The position numbers were made by a program, and so were the translations under genes. From the NCBI GenBank assembly GCA_015680685.1, contig MNCI01017890.1:520794-584793 (forward strand): 64,000 nt of DNA, read 5' to 3'. This DNA is from Gnetum montanum (taxonomy: Eukaryota > Streptophyta > Gnetopsida > Gnetales > Gnetaceae). Shown here in pieces: positions 35,280 through 46,660 of this stretch (the stretch's first letter is position 1; each line of letters begins with the position of its first letter). The notes beneath the pieces are model-generated. The model was given only the letters and a program-made list of their open reading frames with translations. It ran no database searches and was not told the origin of the DNA.

Positions 35280-38200
35280 GTTATTGGTTGTCTAAGTCAT
35301 CAACAAGCTACATGTAGTAGGGCTTTAGATAGAAATGATTAACTGAATTGGCCAAGTCATTTCCATCCATATCCACTATCCTAAAGGCTTTGTTACCATA
35401 GGCCTTAGTGATCAAAAAAGGCCCTTCCCAGTTGGCTAAGAATTTTTCTAAATGATTGTAGATAACCTTGAGGCCCATTCTTTAATCTTGTGTTTGCTCA
35501 AGTTATGGTGGTGTTGTTGTTTTTGCCTCTTCTATGACATGAGTAAGTTTTTGCACCCATTGCTCCTCTACCATGGGACATAGCTCCTTATTTTGTTCAT
35601 CATTGATGAAGTTGGATAAGGCTACTCATAGTGATAGCACCTACAATTCAAGAGGTAAAATATTTTATAATCATAAACTAGGATATACAAGGTTACATCG
35701 GTTGTAGTTTGGAATGTGGTTCTATAGGCCCAAAGTGCATAGACAACTCATTAATGCCACTTAAATTTGCTATTATTCAACATCTTCTTGAGAAATTTTA
35801 TGATGGCCTTATTATTTGCTTCATCTTGTCCATTGGCTTGAGGGTAATATAGTGATGAGAAGGAGTTCTTAATGCCTAGTTCATGACAAAACTTCTTCAT
35901 TTCTTGGATACTAAACTATGGTTCATTATCTATGACTATGGGCATAGGTATACCAAAATGGTCTACTATGTTATCTTGTATGAATTTAAAAACTTGTTGA
36001 GATGTTGTCTTCCTTAGGGCAACAACTTTAACTCACTTTTTAAAGTATTCAGTTGCAATGATGATAAAGCTATATCCTATGGAAGACTTAGGTATTATAG
36101 GTCCAATGATATTCAACCCCCACCATTAAAAGGACCAAGTTATCTTTGTAGTGTGCAACTTAGTTGGTGACATGTGTATAAAGTTGCTATGCCATTGGAA
36201 AATATCACATGTTTTAACCTTTTTCAAATAGTCATTTTCCATATAGAGCTAGTAATAACCTAACCATATGATCTTTGAGGATGTGGCTCTAGGTCCTATA
36301 TGTCCCCCACATACATCCTTGTGAACTTGCTGTAGGACTATTTGAACTTTGATTTTACTTAAGCATACTAACAATATGCCATTGTAGGATTATTAAAATA
36401 ATGTATTATCATCTACTATGACATAAAATTTTGATCATTTACATAAAGTTTCCTTTTGAGCAGTAGTTAGGCTTTGTGAACGTTCACCAAGCACAAGGTA
36501 ACACTTGATATCATCATTCCACTCCTTTGGAGGGGTAGTATGAACTACAACTACAAAGGTATCCTTAGTTCTCTATGTGATGGGAATAACATAGTCCACA
36601 ATTAAAGAAGACAAGTTGCTAAAAACATCTAGCATTACACTGAGATCTAATGTTCTAATGGCATTGGTTATGATATTCTTAGTTTAGGGTACATGTTAGA
36701 TATCAATGTCTATAAATTGCTACATTAGTTTATTTCCTAGGTCATAGCAAGGTTGCAAGTGTTTGGCTTTACATGTGTAAACCTTAATTACTTGGTTGAC
36801 CACAAGTTGTGAATCACCTTTGATCATTAAGTGTTTGATTCCTTGAGCACAAGCTACCATCATTTCCCTAATCAAACCCTCATACTTCTCTACATTGTTA
36901 GTACATAGAAATTTAAAATGATAGGAAAAGAATTATGTTTCACTAGATAGGAATGTTATAATGGTAGCAACACTGGTCCCATGGTTATTTAAATCTTTTT
37001 CAAAGTGCATGAACACCTCATAGTCCTTGGGCACTTCACTAATGATGTTAATGTGTTCATTAGGGAATTCAGGGTCTATGGTTGCATGGTCATCAATTTG
37101 TGAGATAGTGAGGTGTGTAGTTATAGCTTGACCTTTTTTTGATGCTTGGAAGATGTAATGAAGGTCAAACTTCATTGTTATGACTTTTAAATAGGCTATA
37201 TGACTACTTTAATAGATATTAGTTATTGGCTCTAAGTGTGTTATCTTTGCAAATGATGTTAACCTAGCTCCTAAAGAGGTAGTGTCTTCACTTCTTCAAT
37301 GAGAAGACTAGGACTAGATAATATTTCTCTACTTTAGTGTATTAAGTCTCATGGGTAATGAATGCATGACTAAGATAGTATACTTGCAACTCTACTCCAT
37401 TATCTCATTTTTGGTAAAATAGAGAGGCAATGGATGCATTAGAGATAGTAAGGTAGATGTAACAGGATTTGTCCTTTTGTGGTGAATAGACTATTGATAG
37501 TTGCATCAACTCTTTCATAAGGTTTTCAAAGACTTCTTGGAATTGAGCCATCTACTCATAGTGAACTCCTTTCTTAAGCAAATGTTTCAGGAGTGGTAAC
37601 TTATCCACAAGGCTAGAGATAAACCTATGGACAAATTTCAATCTATCTTGTAATCCCCAAAGCTTCTTCATGTTAATAAGTGTTTTCAAGTTGGATATGG
37701 CTTTAACCTTATTGGGATCAACACATATCCTTGCTTCAAATACTAAAAAGTGAAGCATCTTATCAATTTTAACACCAAAGACATACATTTTTGGATTAAT
37801 TGTAACCTCATACTTGAGGCATCATTTAAGTACAAGGTCAAGGTCATGTGCATGGTCATTAGCCACTTTATACTTAACAACTATGTCATCTACATAATCA
37901 TTTATCAAACCTAGCATATAATCACTAAAGATATATGTCATAGCTCTTTGGTAGGTTTCTCCTACATTCTTTAAGACAAAGGACATCATGGTATAACAAA
38001 AGGTACCCCAAGGAGTCATGAAGATTGTACTAAGTTGATGATCTAGGTTACTCCTAATTTTTTTGTATCTCAAGAACCCATCCATAAAGGATAATAAGAC
38101 ATGCCCAACCACGGTATCAATAAGTTGATCAATACTAGGCAAATGGAAATGGTCTTTTACAGTTACCTTATTTAGGTATTAGAAATTAATGCAAATGTGT

Positions 38201-38740
38201 ATACTCCCTTTTTCTTAGGGGCTACCACTATGTTGGACACTCATTCTACATAATCAAAAGCTCTAATGAAACTAGCTTGGTATACTTTTGTGATTTCATC
38301 CTGAACTACTAGGGCCAAATCAAGTCTAATCAAACAAACTTTTTATTTAAATGGTCCAATGCTAGGATCAAGTATAATATTATGTTGGACTAAACATGGT
38401 TCTAGACCTAGCATATCCTCATATGATAAGGAAAAGACCTTAATGTTTTCTTTTATAGTCCTATTGAGGAACTTAGTTTCAATGTTTCCTCCTCATAAAT
38501 GTGTGTCATGATAGGAATCTCAACTAGAAAGTCTTCTGTAATGTCACTAGCCTCAAGGTCAAGGGTTTTGACTAGGTTTTTGGGCCACTCTAGAGTTTTC
38601 TCTACTAAAGCTATTTAGTTAAGAAGACTCTCATGCTCAAGATCTAGGTAATTAGGATCAATACATGATTCAACATCACCATGGGGTCCACTTAGATTCA
38701 ATGGTAACGAGATTTTTTTCTAGGCATCCATACTCCAATC
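35280..38740 (-). mobile_element. Ty3/gypsy pol (RT, RNase H, integrase), Tat-like, degenerate
   Basis: Minus-strand order from 38740: an RT start (SLSYEDMLGLEP), VVAPKKKGSIHICINF, then an open stretch 38142-37822 with MPSIDQLIDTVVGH, TPWGTFCYTMMSFVLKN and an intact YVDD (37896-37885). RT end and connection at 37788-37552 (NPNKVKAISNLKT after DP). RNase H-type sequence at 37175-36680 (KGQAITTHL, then EKYEGLIREMM and GDSQLVVNQV). Integrase at 36340-35700: HKDVCGGHIGPRAT, WGLNIIGPI (Asp to Asn), IVIDNEP, YYPQANGQDEANNKAI. The C-terminal domain runs to about 35280. Gag and protease are not seen; the frame ends near 38740 before the repeats at 39000. Tail-to-tail with the plus-strand element at 30870-33480. 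Confidence 0.88.
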
Positions 38741-38769
38741 CTTCATATCAACCATAAGCACATTCAACA

Positions 38770-39459
38770 ACCCTGGGTAAAAATGATTCAATAATGATAA
38801 AATGATATAAAATACCTTAGAAATTATGAAAATACATGTTATTTTTATGCTAAAAAATGCAAACAAGATCAACCAAGGCTATAGAGGGTAGGTGCAGACA
38901 AATAAGATGGAACAAAGGTTAAATAAAGGCCACATAAAGGTTAAACAAGGTCAAAACAAGTTGAAGCATAATGCAAGTATAAGAAATATGGTCAAATAAG
39001 ATTACATTTTTCAATTTAAGGCCTTAGTTGGCCATGTTATCAATTTAAGGCCTTGGCATGCCATAGCTACATGGTGTCATATGATGGCCAAGAATGGTCA
39101 AGCCCCATCTCTTAACATCAATCAAAGGCTAAACAATGGTCAATAGAGGCCTTAATAGAGAAAACAAGGTAGTTATGATGAAATTGAAGTTACATAGGTG
39201 TTGAATGAGGTCAAATAATGCCAATAAAGGTCAATAATGCATAATAAGATCAAAATATGTCAGAACACCATGAAACAAGGTCAAATCAATCAAAATGGAA
39301 TACATGTAGTAAAACATGATTAATACTAGTAAAAAAGGGTTATATTTTGCTAGTTTTAGGCCTTAGTAGGCCATGGTATGAGGCTACAGGGCTACTAAGG
39401 AAGTTTGGGCACATGAAGAGGTCATTCCAAAGTTATGTTAGGGTAAAATTAATATTTTT
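38770..39459 (-). repeat. region with GGCC 32-bp-type repeats, upstream of the minus-strand pol
   Basis: AATTTAAGGCCTTAGTTGGCC near 39013 and AATTTAAGGCCTTGGCATGCC near 39042, and TTTTAGGCCTTAGTAGGCC near 39354, are reverse-oriented versions of the unit at 29434-29590. The remainder is rich in AAGGTCAAA and TCAAATAA words but has no coding motif. Confidence 0.55.
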
Positions 39460-41660
39460 TCTTATGACTATGCTAGGGTCTACTAGTGAATACGTTGGTG
39501 CAATGTAGTAATGCATTACTCAACATAGTCAACACTGATTGGTATTTTCTCAAGGTTAATATGGTTACTTTTAGGCTCTTGATTATCCAGACAACTAGTG
39601 TAGGGGTTGGTATTGAAGATTGGTAAGTTTTGGCTTTGTTTTCTACCTTCTAGAAGCTAAAAATGATGTTTTTGTTGGTGACTACATTGGGCCAGCATAG
39701 TCAAAGTAGGCCCCAACATAGTTACATAAAATAAGTGACATCATGGGGCTTCAAGATTAGGATTAGGGTTCTACCAGCTTCCCAAGATAGCTCAAGATCA
39801 TCGAAGGACTGAATTAACTTATCGGAGATCAAGATTGGGTAACAAAAGTGGTTTTTATGGTGCTTCCCATCATACTATGGTGGGCCACCATAGTCATGCA
39901 TGGTGTCAGTGTATTCATGGGTGATTTGATGTTTTCAAGGTAAAAATAGAGTGAAATTTCAACTAGATGAAGTGGAACAAAGTTTTGGACTTCTTGAGTT
40001 AGTTTTTGGTCATTCTGAGTGGTGCAATGTTGGTAAACCTTGCTACAAACTATGTTTCCATTGTGACTACACTAGGCCAACATATTCACAAGCTTCCCTA
40101 GTGTAGTAATGCTCTAAATATGATTTTAAGTGATTTTTCATGTCCAATCAACCATGCTAGTAGCTTTCTATGGTCACTATTGGTGGCTATGGTTTTAGCG
40201 TCAAAATTGTTAGTTCTGCTAGTTGTTTAAATCTTGGGAAGGTTAAATTCCTCTTGACTACACTAGCCTAGTGTAGGCATGCAATTCCTAGTGTACTAAT
40301 TTGTGATGAAAAATGATGAATTTAGGCTTGTTTCCTAGTGTTTTATGGTCTTAACATTCTTTGAAAAGGTTCTAACTCTTTCCATGAGTCAATTTGAGCT
40401 TTTTCTAGCCACTTTGGAAATTTTTCATGTGGACTACATTGGTCTCTACTGATGACTATGCTAGCCCAGTGTAGACATGCAAATTCTAGCATAGTTAATA
40501 GGTTTGGATTGGAAAATGTTGAGTTTTATTGTCAAAATAAGTTCTAGTAGGATCCCAAGGTTTCCAAAACTTAATTTGAGTTATTTAAGGCCAATTTTAG
40601 TGTTTTCTATGTGGACTACATTGGGCTCTACTGGCGACTATGCTGGCCCAACGTAGGAATGTAATCCCTAGCATAGTTGGGATTGGGAAATGTGAGAAAT
40701 AGTGAGTTTTGTCTAGATTTTTATTCTAGTAGGGTTCTAAGGCTTTTGGAAGTTGATTTTGGCTTGGAAATGACATGTTTTAGACTTTTTAGGTAGATTA
40801 TGCTAGGCACCACTAGTGACTACACTAGCCTAACATAGTCATGTAATTCTTAACATAGTCAAGCTTCAAAAATGGATTTTGAAGTGTTTTTTCTTGATTG
40901 ATTGATAATTTGCAGTCACCTAGAGTCCTAGGTAGGTTTGCAGGCTATGGAATGAAGTTTTGGAGGTTTTTTATTATTTCTATGGTATATCCCATTTGTA
41001 AACCCTATGACTAAGTTGGGCTAGCATAGGCATAACCTTCCTATAGCATAGTCATGAATTTTGACTGATTTTTGGCTTCATATGATGAGTTTCAAAAACT
41101 TTTGGAGTTGTTGGGAGCTCTGGCTAGGGTTTGGAAACATGGCATGAATGTTTGATGTCAATTTGAGGCTTGATGACTGGAGAAAAGACATATCCCATTC
41201 TTGACTATGTTGGGCCAACATATTCATGCTCCTAGCTAGTGTATTCATGCCTAAGAACTAGCCTATTATGGGATTTGAGACTTTTCCAATGCTCAGTGAC
41301 CACTAATTCTAGTTCCCAATTGCTGATTTTGGTTGTAGGGTTTCAAGGATTGATGCTCAACATATATGGACTAATGGGAAGTGGGAAAAGACAACATATC
41401 CCATTTGACTATGTTAGGCTAGCATAGTTAAGATCCAAGCTAGTGTAGTCACATGGAACAACAATTTTTGCCATGAGTTCTAAGATCAGTTGTAGCTCAG
41501 TGACATGGATGTTGATACTTGGTTTCCTAGCTTGATCCTAGGGTTTCATAGCATGGATGTAGGATTGGGTACAAGTTTTTGGAAGTGAATGGGATTTGGC
41601 ATCAATTTCAAGGCTCCCAAGAATCTAAACCCTAGTGTAGTTAGGTCTAGAAGCCCAAAA
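39460..41660 (-). repeat. degenerate tandem array, period about 185-210 bp, roughly eleven units
   Basis: Segments with GACTAC(A/T)...CTAGCC(C/T)A...CATAGTCATG recur at about 39467, 39675, 39870, 40066, 40250, 40430, 40612, 40795, 41008, 41200 and 41405. Units carry inverted GACTATGC and GCATAGTC cores, often twice, as in the array at 28720-29420. It lies upstream of the minus-strand pol, with the GGCC repeats between, the same order as on the plus strand at 28.7-30.9 kb. Confidence 0.75.
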
Positions 41661-44600
41661 TTGCATTGTAGTAATGGTTTTCTTGGCTTACTTAATAAGC
41701 ATCTAGTGGGGCCCACATGGAGTTAACATGTTTAGATCTTATGGTTTTCCATTCATATAATGTAATCCTACTTTCTAATTTGAATCCTTGATTTTATTGG
41801 AGTTTGTGAATGTGAATTATGGAAACCAAGGTTTCAAGATGGGAACTTAGGTTTAAGTTGGTTTTCTTGTTTCAAATTTGTAAAAATCATTGTTGTTTTC
41901 TACATATCAAGTTTTTGTGCCTACGTTTGGAGTTCTATGCTTGCTACTAGCACCATATCTAGTGTAGTCATAGCTATTCTTACCTCAAGTGTTAGCATGG
42001 TCATCCCAATGCTTCTAGAGTTCAATGTTTGTTTAGTGTTTTCTACATAAGTTTTATACACCATGTCCAGAAGCAAGGCTCTTACTAAGAACCCTACTTT
42101 GGAGGAGGTAGATGCAGCTACTCATGACCATTCCAAACTCCCACTTCCTAGGATTAGAGAAGGCTTGACCATTGTTTATCCTGGGTACATAGCCTCATTT
42201 TTATTAGAATTTATTCTGTTTATTCCATATCTAGCCTAGAACCCCTACATTTTCTTAGATCTAGCCCTGTGTATTGGTCAAATTAGAATTTTCTCAAAAT
42301 GGCACTATAGATTTAGGTCATGTTTACTCATTTTTTAAGTTATCTAAATTTTTTATTTTCTTTACATTGTAGTACAAATGCTATTTCCATGAATTCCATG
42401 GGTTTTCTACATTTTTTCACCCAAAAAGCAATGTCATTTTTGAATTTTTTCATAAGGAAATGGCTAGGTAATTTACTTTTTTAAGTGCATGGCATTATTG
42501 ATTATCATTTTCTAGTCAATTTGGTTTTTTAACCACTTGATTTTTCCTTATGGTTAATTTTTTTTATGGGTGTTTGCATTAGGTTGTGTCAAGTAGGTTT
42601 TCAATTCTTGGCTATTTTTAGGTGTAAATTTCATATTTTTTATGCACTAGAAGGTTATGAATCTTTGGGTTTTATGGTTTTGATTTTTATTTCATTGTTC
42701 AAGGATTTCAATGGCTATGGAATCATCAAATTTGGATGAACAATTACTTTTCAATAAGTGTTTTCGTAAGCTTGTGCAAAATGGGGTCTTGTTCATGATC
42801 ACCATGGTTATGCTAGTTTTGCAATTTTTTCTGAAACAATGGTTAAGGATTTTTGTGTTTTCTTATTTTGGAATTATAGTTTATGGTTTAATGATTCCAA
42901 TAGCTATGGAATCATCAAAATCAAATATGAGGTCAATTTTTTATGAATGTTTACTTTAACTAGTACATAATTAAGGTTTTATGGTTATTATGCATTTACC
43001 TTTATGATGATGGGCAATGTTGAAACTTTGAAAAATATTTTCCATAAATGTCCCAAGTTCTTAGAGTTTGGTTGAAGTGTTGGGAAGGATCTCCAAGTGG
43101 TTTGAATGAAACTAAAATTTTTTTGATAATTTTTGTTAGTTGTTTACTATAGCCATTCTATACAGTTTTGGTGTTGTTGTTTTGTTTTATGGAATTTTGG
43201 GTTATGGCCTTGAGTTGTGTTTATGTTTTTCTTAGAATTAAATTTAACATAAAAATCAAGGTTTTAGCTCTACACTATCATTTTCATGTTTTTAGTTTTA
43301 AATAGTCATTTCCATGTTTTCGGTTGTAAATTGTTAATTCAACACTTTTGGTTTTAATTTGTCATTTTTGTTCCATTCAAGTGTGAACTATTGCACTTGG
43401 TATTTTTGCCTAAGTGTTAATTCTCATGTTGAAGTGTTATAAGGGCTACAAATGTTGGCATGAAAATTGTAATGTTTTTCGGTATTTTAGGATTGTGAAG
43501 TTTTAGTTTTGGTTTACAAGGTTGTAACAATTATGTGTTGGATGGTACAAAGTCTTCTTGAAGCCCATCATGGTTGTTATTGAGTTGATGGATCTCTTGT
43601 GTTGTATCCATCTTTTGAAACCCAACACTCCACCTTTAGACATGGAGTGCAAAAATTGCTCTCTGTGGAATAGGCCAGGAGCAAGGAAGTTCCTAACGTA
43701 CCTATGACAAAACTTCACTATGATGATTTGGTCACACTTAGCATCCCATATAGTAGCCACTATCAAAACCATTATGCCTTGCTCTTATAATATGATCATC
43801 AAGTTCCTAGTTGAAAATATTGAGGTTTGTAGAGGGTGAAAAAAATGATGACACAACCATTGTGGACACTCACAAATTATCAAAAATTTGGTAGATGCCC
43901 AAATTTAGGTAGTAAACATTGATAACACCTTACTAGTTTGTCATTGTATGCACACATTGTTTCAAAACCCGTTGACACCATCTACAATATAGATGGGTAT
44001 GTGTAATTATTATAATTTATTTTTAGTTTATAATTTTTTCTCTTTTGTTATGCAATCAAGTTATAATGGTTTTCATTATTTGACTTACCTATAGGTATAG
44101 GGTAAATCATCAAGGATTGATCAATGGTGACAATATTTTATCCTTAGCTGAAACAACGCTATGGATTTTCACCAAAATCCCAATAATGAGGCTTTAGGTG
44201 ATGGACCAAATAAAGGCTGAATTTGAAAATTACATCAAACAACATCCTAAGGCCTACTTAAGGTGTCTATCCAATGGAACAATTCATAGTGGGTGGGAAA
44301 ACCCATCTCATGATGCAAACATGAACCCATCTCCTAGAGTTCCTATGATGCTTTTATCTTATAGGCATAGTAAAAAATTTTGTTTCTTTATTTTGGTTAT
44401 CCTTATGCCAATGCTTTCCTAATTATGTGGTTAATGAATTGTTTAGGCTTTTGATGCTTAAATGACTGTACTAGTTTTGTTTTAATTTAGTTATACTTGT
44501 TATGCTTGGTTTTACATGATGCACCTACATCAAGACTGTCATTTTTTGTTATGTTGTAGGGGTTGTGCCACTATTTGAATTTATTGTAATCACTTTAGGA

Positions 44601-44869
44601 TGAATTTAGGAGACATTAATTCTCAAGTTTGATGAGGTGGAACCTACATAGTACTAGTTGGCTAATCAAGCATTTGATGCTATTTAAGCAAGGATTGTTC
44701 ATGTGGGATTGCTTAATATCTTCATGGCCTCAAGCCCAAACTTTCCCACTATAGAGATGGTGAACATCATTAACTCTTCTAGCAAATGATTCAAGAGGAT
44801 TGTCACACATGTTCATAATGTGACTATTGTTGTGAGAAAAATAGTCAATCATTAGAATGAAGATTGATG
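41661..44869. other. AT-rich, element-derived but unidentified sequence
   Basis: No family motif was seen. ATGGCTATGGAATCATCAAA at 42711 recurs near 42899 as ATAGCTATGGAATCATCAAA, with a TTTATGGTTTTGAT/TTTATGGTTTAATGAT partner before each. Short TTTTAGTTTTAAATAGTCATT-like repeats occur at 43260-43370. Open frames such as 43503-43772 have no recognised product. Confidence 0.4.
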
Positions 44870-46640
44870 AATTCGGTGCACAACAGTCCTCAACCTTGGA
44901 TACCTAGGGCCTTAATACAAGTGTGGGATCTGAGGTGCCCTAGATGGTCTAGTAGATCAACTAGGGACTTGAGGGATTTGCAAAATAGTGTAACAAAATG
45001 GAATGCAAAACTAGTAACAAATTTGAATAATGCACAAAAATTAAACAAATATATCTTACACATAAAATGCAAAACTTAAAAATTTGTTGAGAAAAAACAA
45101 AGAATAATTTAGAGAAATGTGTACAAATGTTGCTTGAATGAATAGAAAGGGGGCTTAATTGGATGGGGGTTTAGTGTCCATTGAATTTGATATTTTCAGC
45201 TCCACAATTCAAATGTCTTGCCACTCCCGATGCTATTGAACCTATGATGCTACAATCTTAGATTTGCAACACTGGCTATGGTGGAGGTTGAGAAGTGTGA
45301 AAAATCTAAGCTACCAAAATTTTCTATGTTGGGAGTTGGAAATATCAAGAGTGTAGTGTGGAGATTGAAAATTCACAAATTCCAAAAGGGGATTATAAAT
45401 TCACAAGGTTTCTATGCTATGTTCAAGATAATACAAGTGTGGAAACTTGTAAAAACTCTTGAATGCTTGAAAATGCTTAAGTATGAAATTGTGAAAAATT
45501 TGTGTGCAAAAGTGTATGTATGCCAAGAGTTGTTGAACCATGTCAAAATATTACTAAACTATCTAAAGATTTTGGAACCTCTACATGCCATTTGAGGCAA
45601 GCTTTTATAGGTCTTAGTCCATGAATGAGATTGCAAAATGGCTATGATTTGGTTGTAATTTGGTTGCACAATGTTTGCAAATTGGTTGCCAAATTGTTAC
45701 AAATTCTACCCCCTTCAAGTAAGATGGTTATCCAAATTTGGGAGCTTACCATATATAGTAAGTGCCTTATCCCCATGGCCATACCATTTACTATAAATAG
45801 TAATGGAAGCACACTGTCAACACTATAAATGAATCTTCCATGCAGAGCTCTTCACCATGCTAGTTGAAGTGGGTGGTCAATGTTGGAGTGCATGAAGTGT
45901 TGAAATTTGGCTTTTGTGGCTTTCACACAAGGGGAATGTAATTTCCATGTTGGGAGTAGAGCTTTCACACTAGGGGGTGGGGGGAAACTTCCATGCTAAG
46001 GGGGAAAGGTTTCCAAGTTGAGCATGTAGCATCCACAGGGTGGGGTGGATGGATGGGATGGGGGATGGTGAGGGGTGAGTAGGTGAGATCTACCCCCTTG
46101 TAAGTGTTTCCAACATAGAAAAATGTATACCTCCCCCCCCCAATAAAAATCATCAAATTGCCATTTTTGGCATTCCAAAAGGCATTTTTAACCCCCCAAG
46201 CCTAAATATAGAGACTAGGTAACCTTTTTCACTTGGGAAATAAGGCTTTGACCACTCGTGACATATTTTTAGCCTCAAAAGTATAAAGTATGTGAAATTT
46301 TCCACTGTGGGTTACAATATTCACATTTACAATGAATTTTTACCTTGAATTTCATAGGGTAAAAGCTACATGATGAAAATGAGCTATAACATGTAAATTT
46401 TTGTGGTCTTTCAATGGCCCCTCTTTGTTGGTGTCTAGAGGATTGACCCAAGGGGCATTGACAAAGAATACAAAACATCATTGCATACTATAATGCTAAA
46501 ATATGTTTAGGCCACATGAGAATTAGGGTATCTAGGTCACTAAATTTTCTGGTTTAAGGTCATGGTGGGCCATGGTACTAGTTTATGGCCATGGTAGAGA
46601 ATGTTACTAGTTTAAGGTTGTAGTGGACCATTGAAAGTAG
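44870..46640 (-). mobile_element. probable 3' LTR region of the second minus-strand gypsy element
   Basis: The part 45785-46490 is similar in order and spacing to 33640-34420, and it adjoins the integrase end of the pol at 46661, so it holds the same place in a related element. Near the right end (46540-46640) lie reverse-oriented GGCC units. Length to the point where similarity fades is close to that of the first block. The left end is uncertain. Confidence 0.5.
46038..46064 (+). other. G-rich tract able to form a G-quadruplex
   Basis: GGGTGGGG, a nine-base spacer, then GGGATGGGGG: four G runs of three or more with loops of 1, 9 and 2. Other G runs lie at about 45974-46010 and a C run at 46132-46141. 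Confidence 0.5.
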
Positions 46641-46660
46641 GCTCACTTGTTGATAATTGT

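Noticed and set aside
36933-37175. Separate gene for the 80-codon minus-strand frame
   Set aside because: It is the RT-RNase H connection of the gypsy pol and continues in other frames on both sides.
43503-43772. 89-codon minus-strand frame as a gene
   Set aside because: No family features, no splice or promoter context, inside element-derived DNA.
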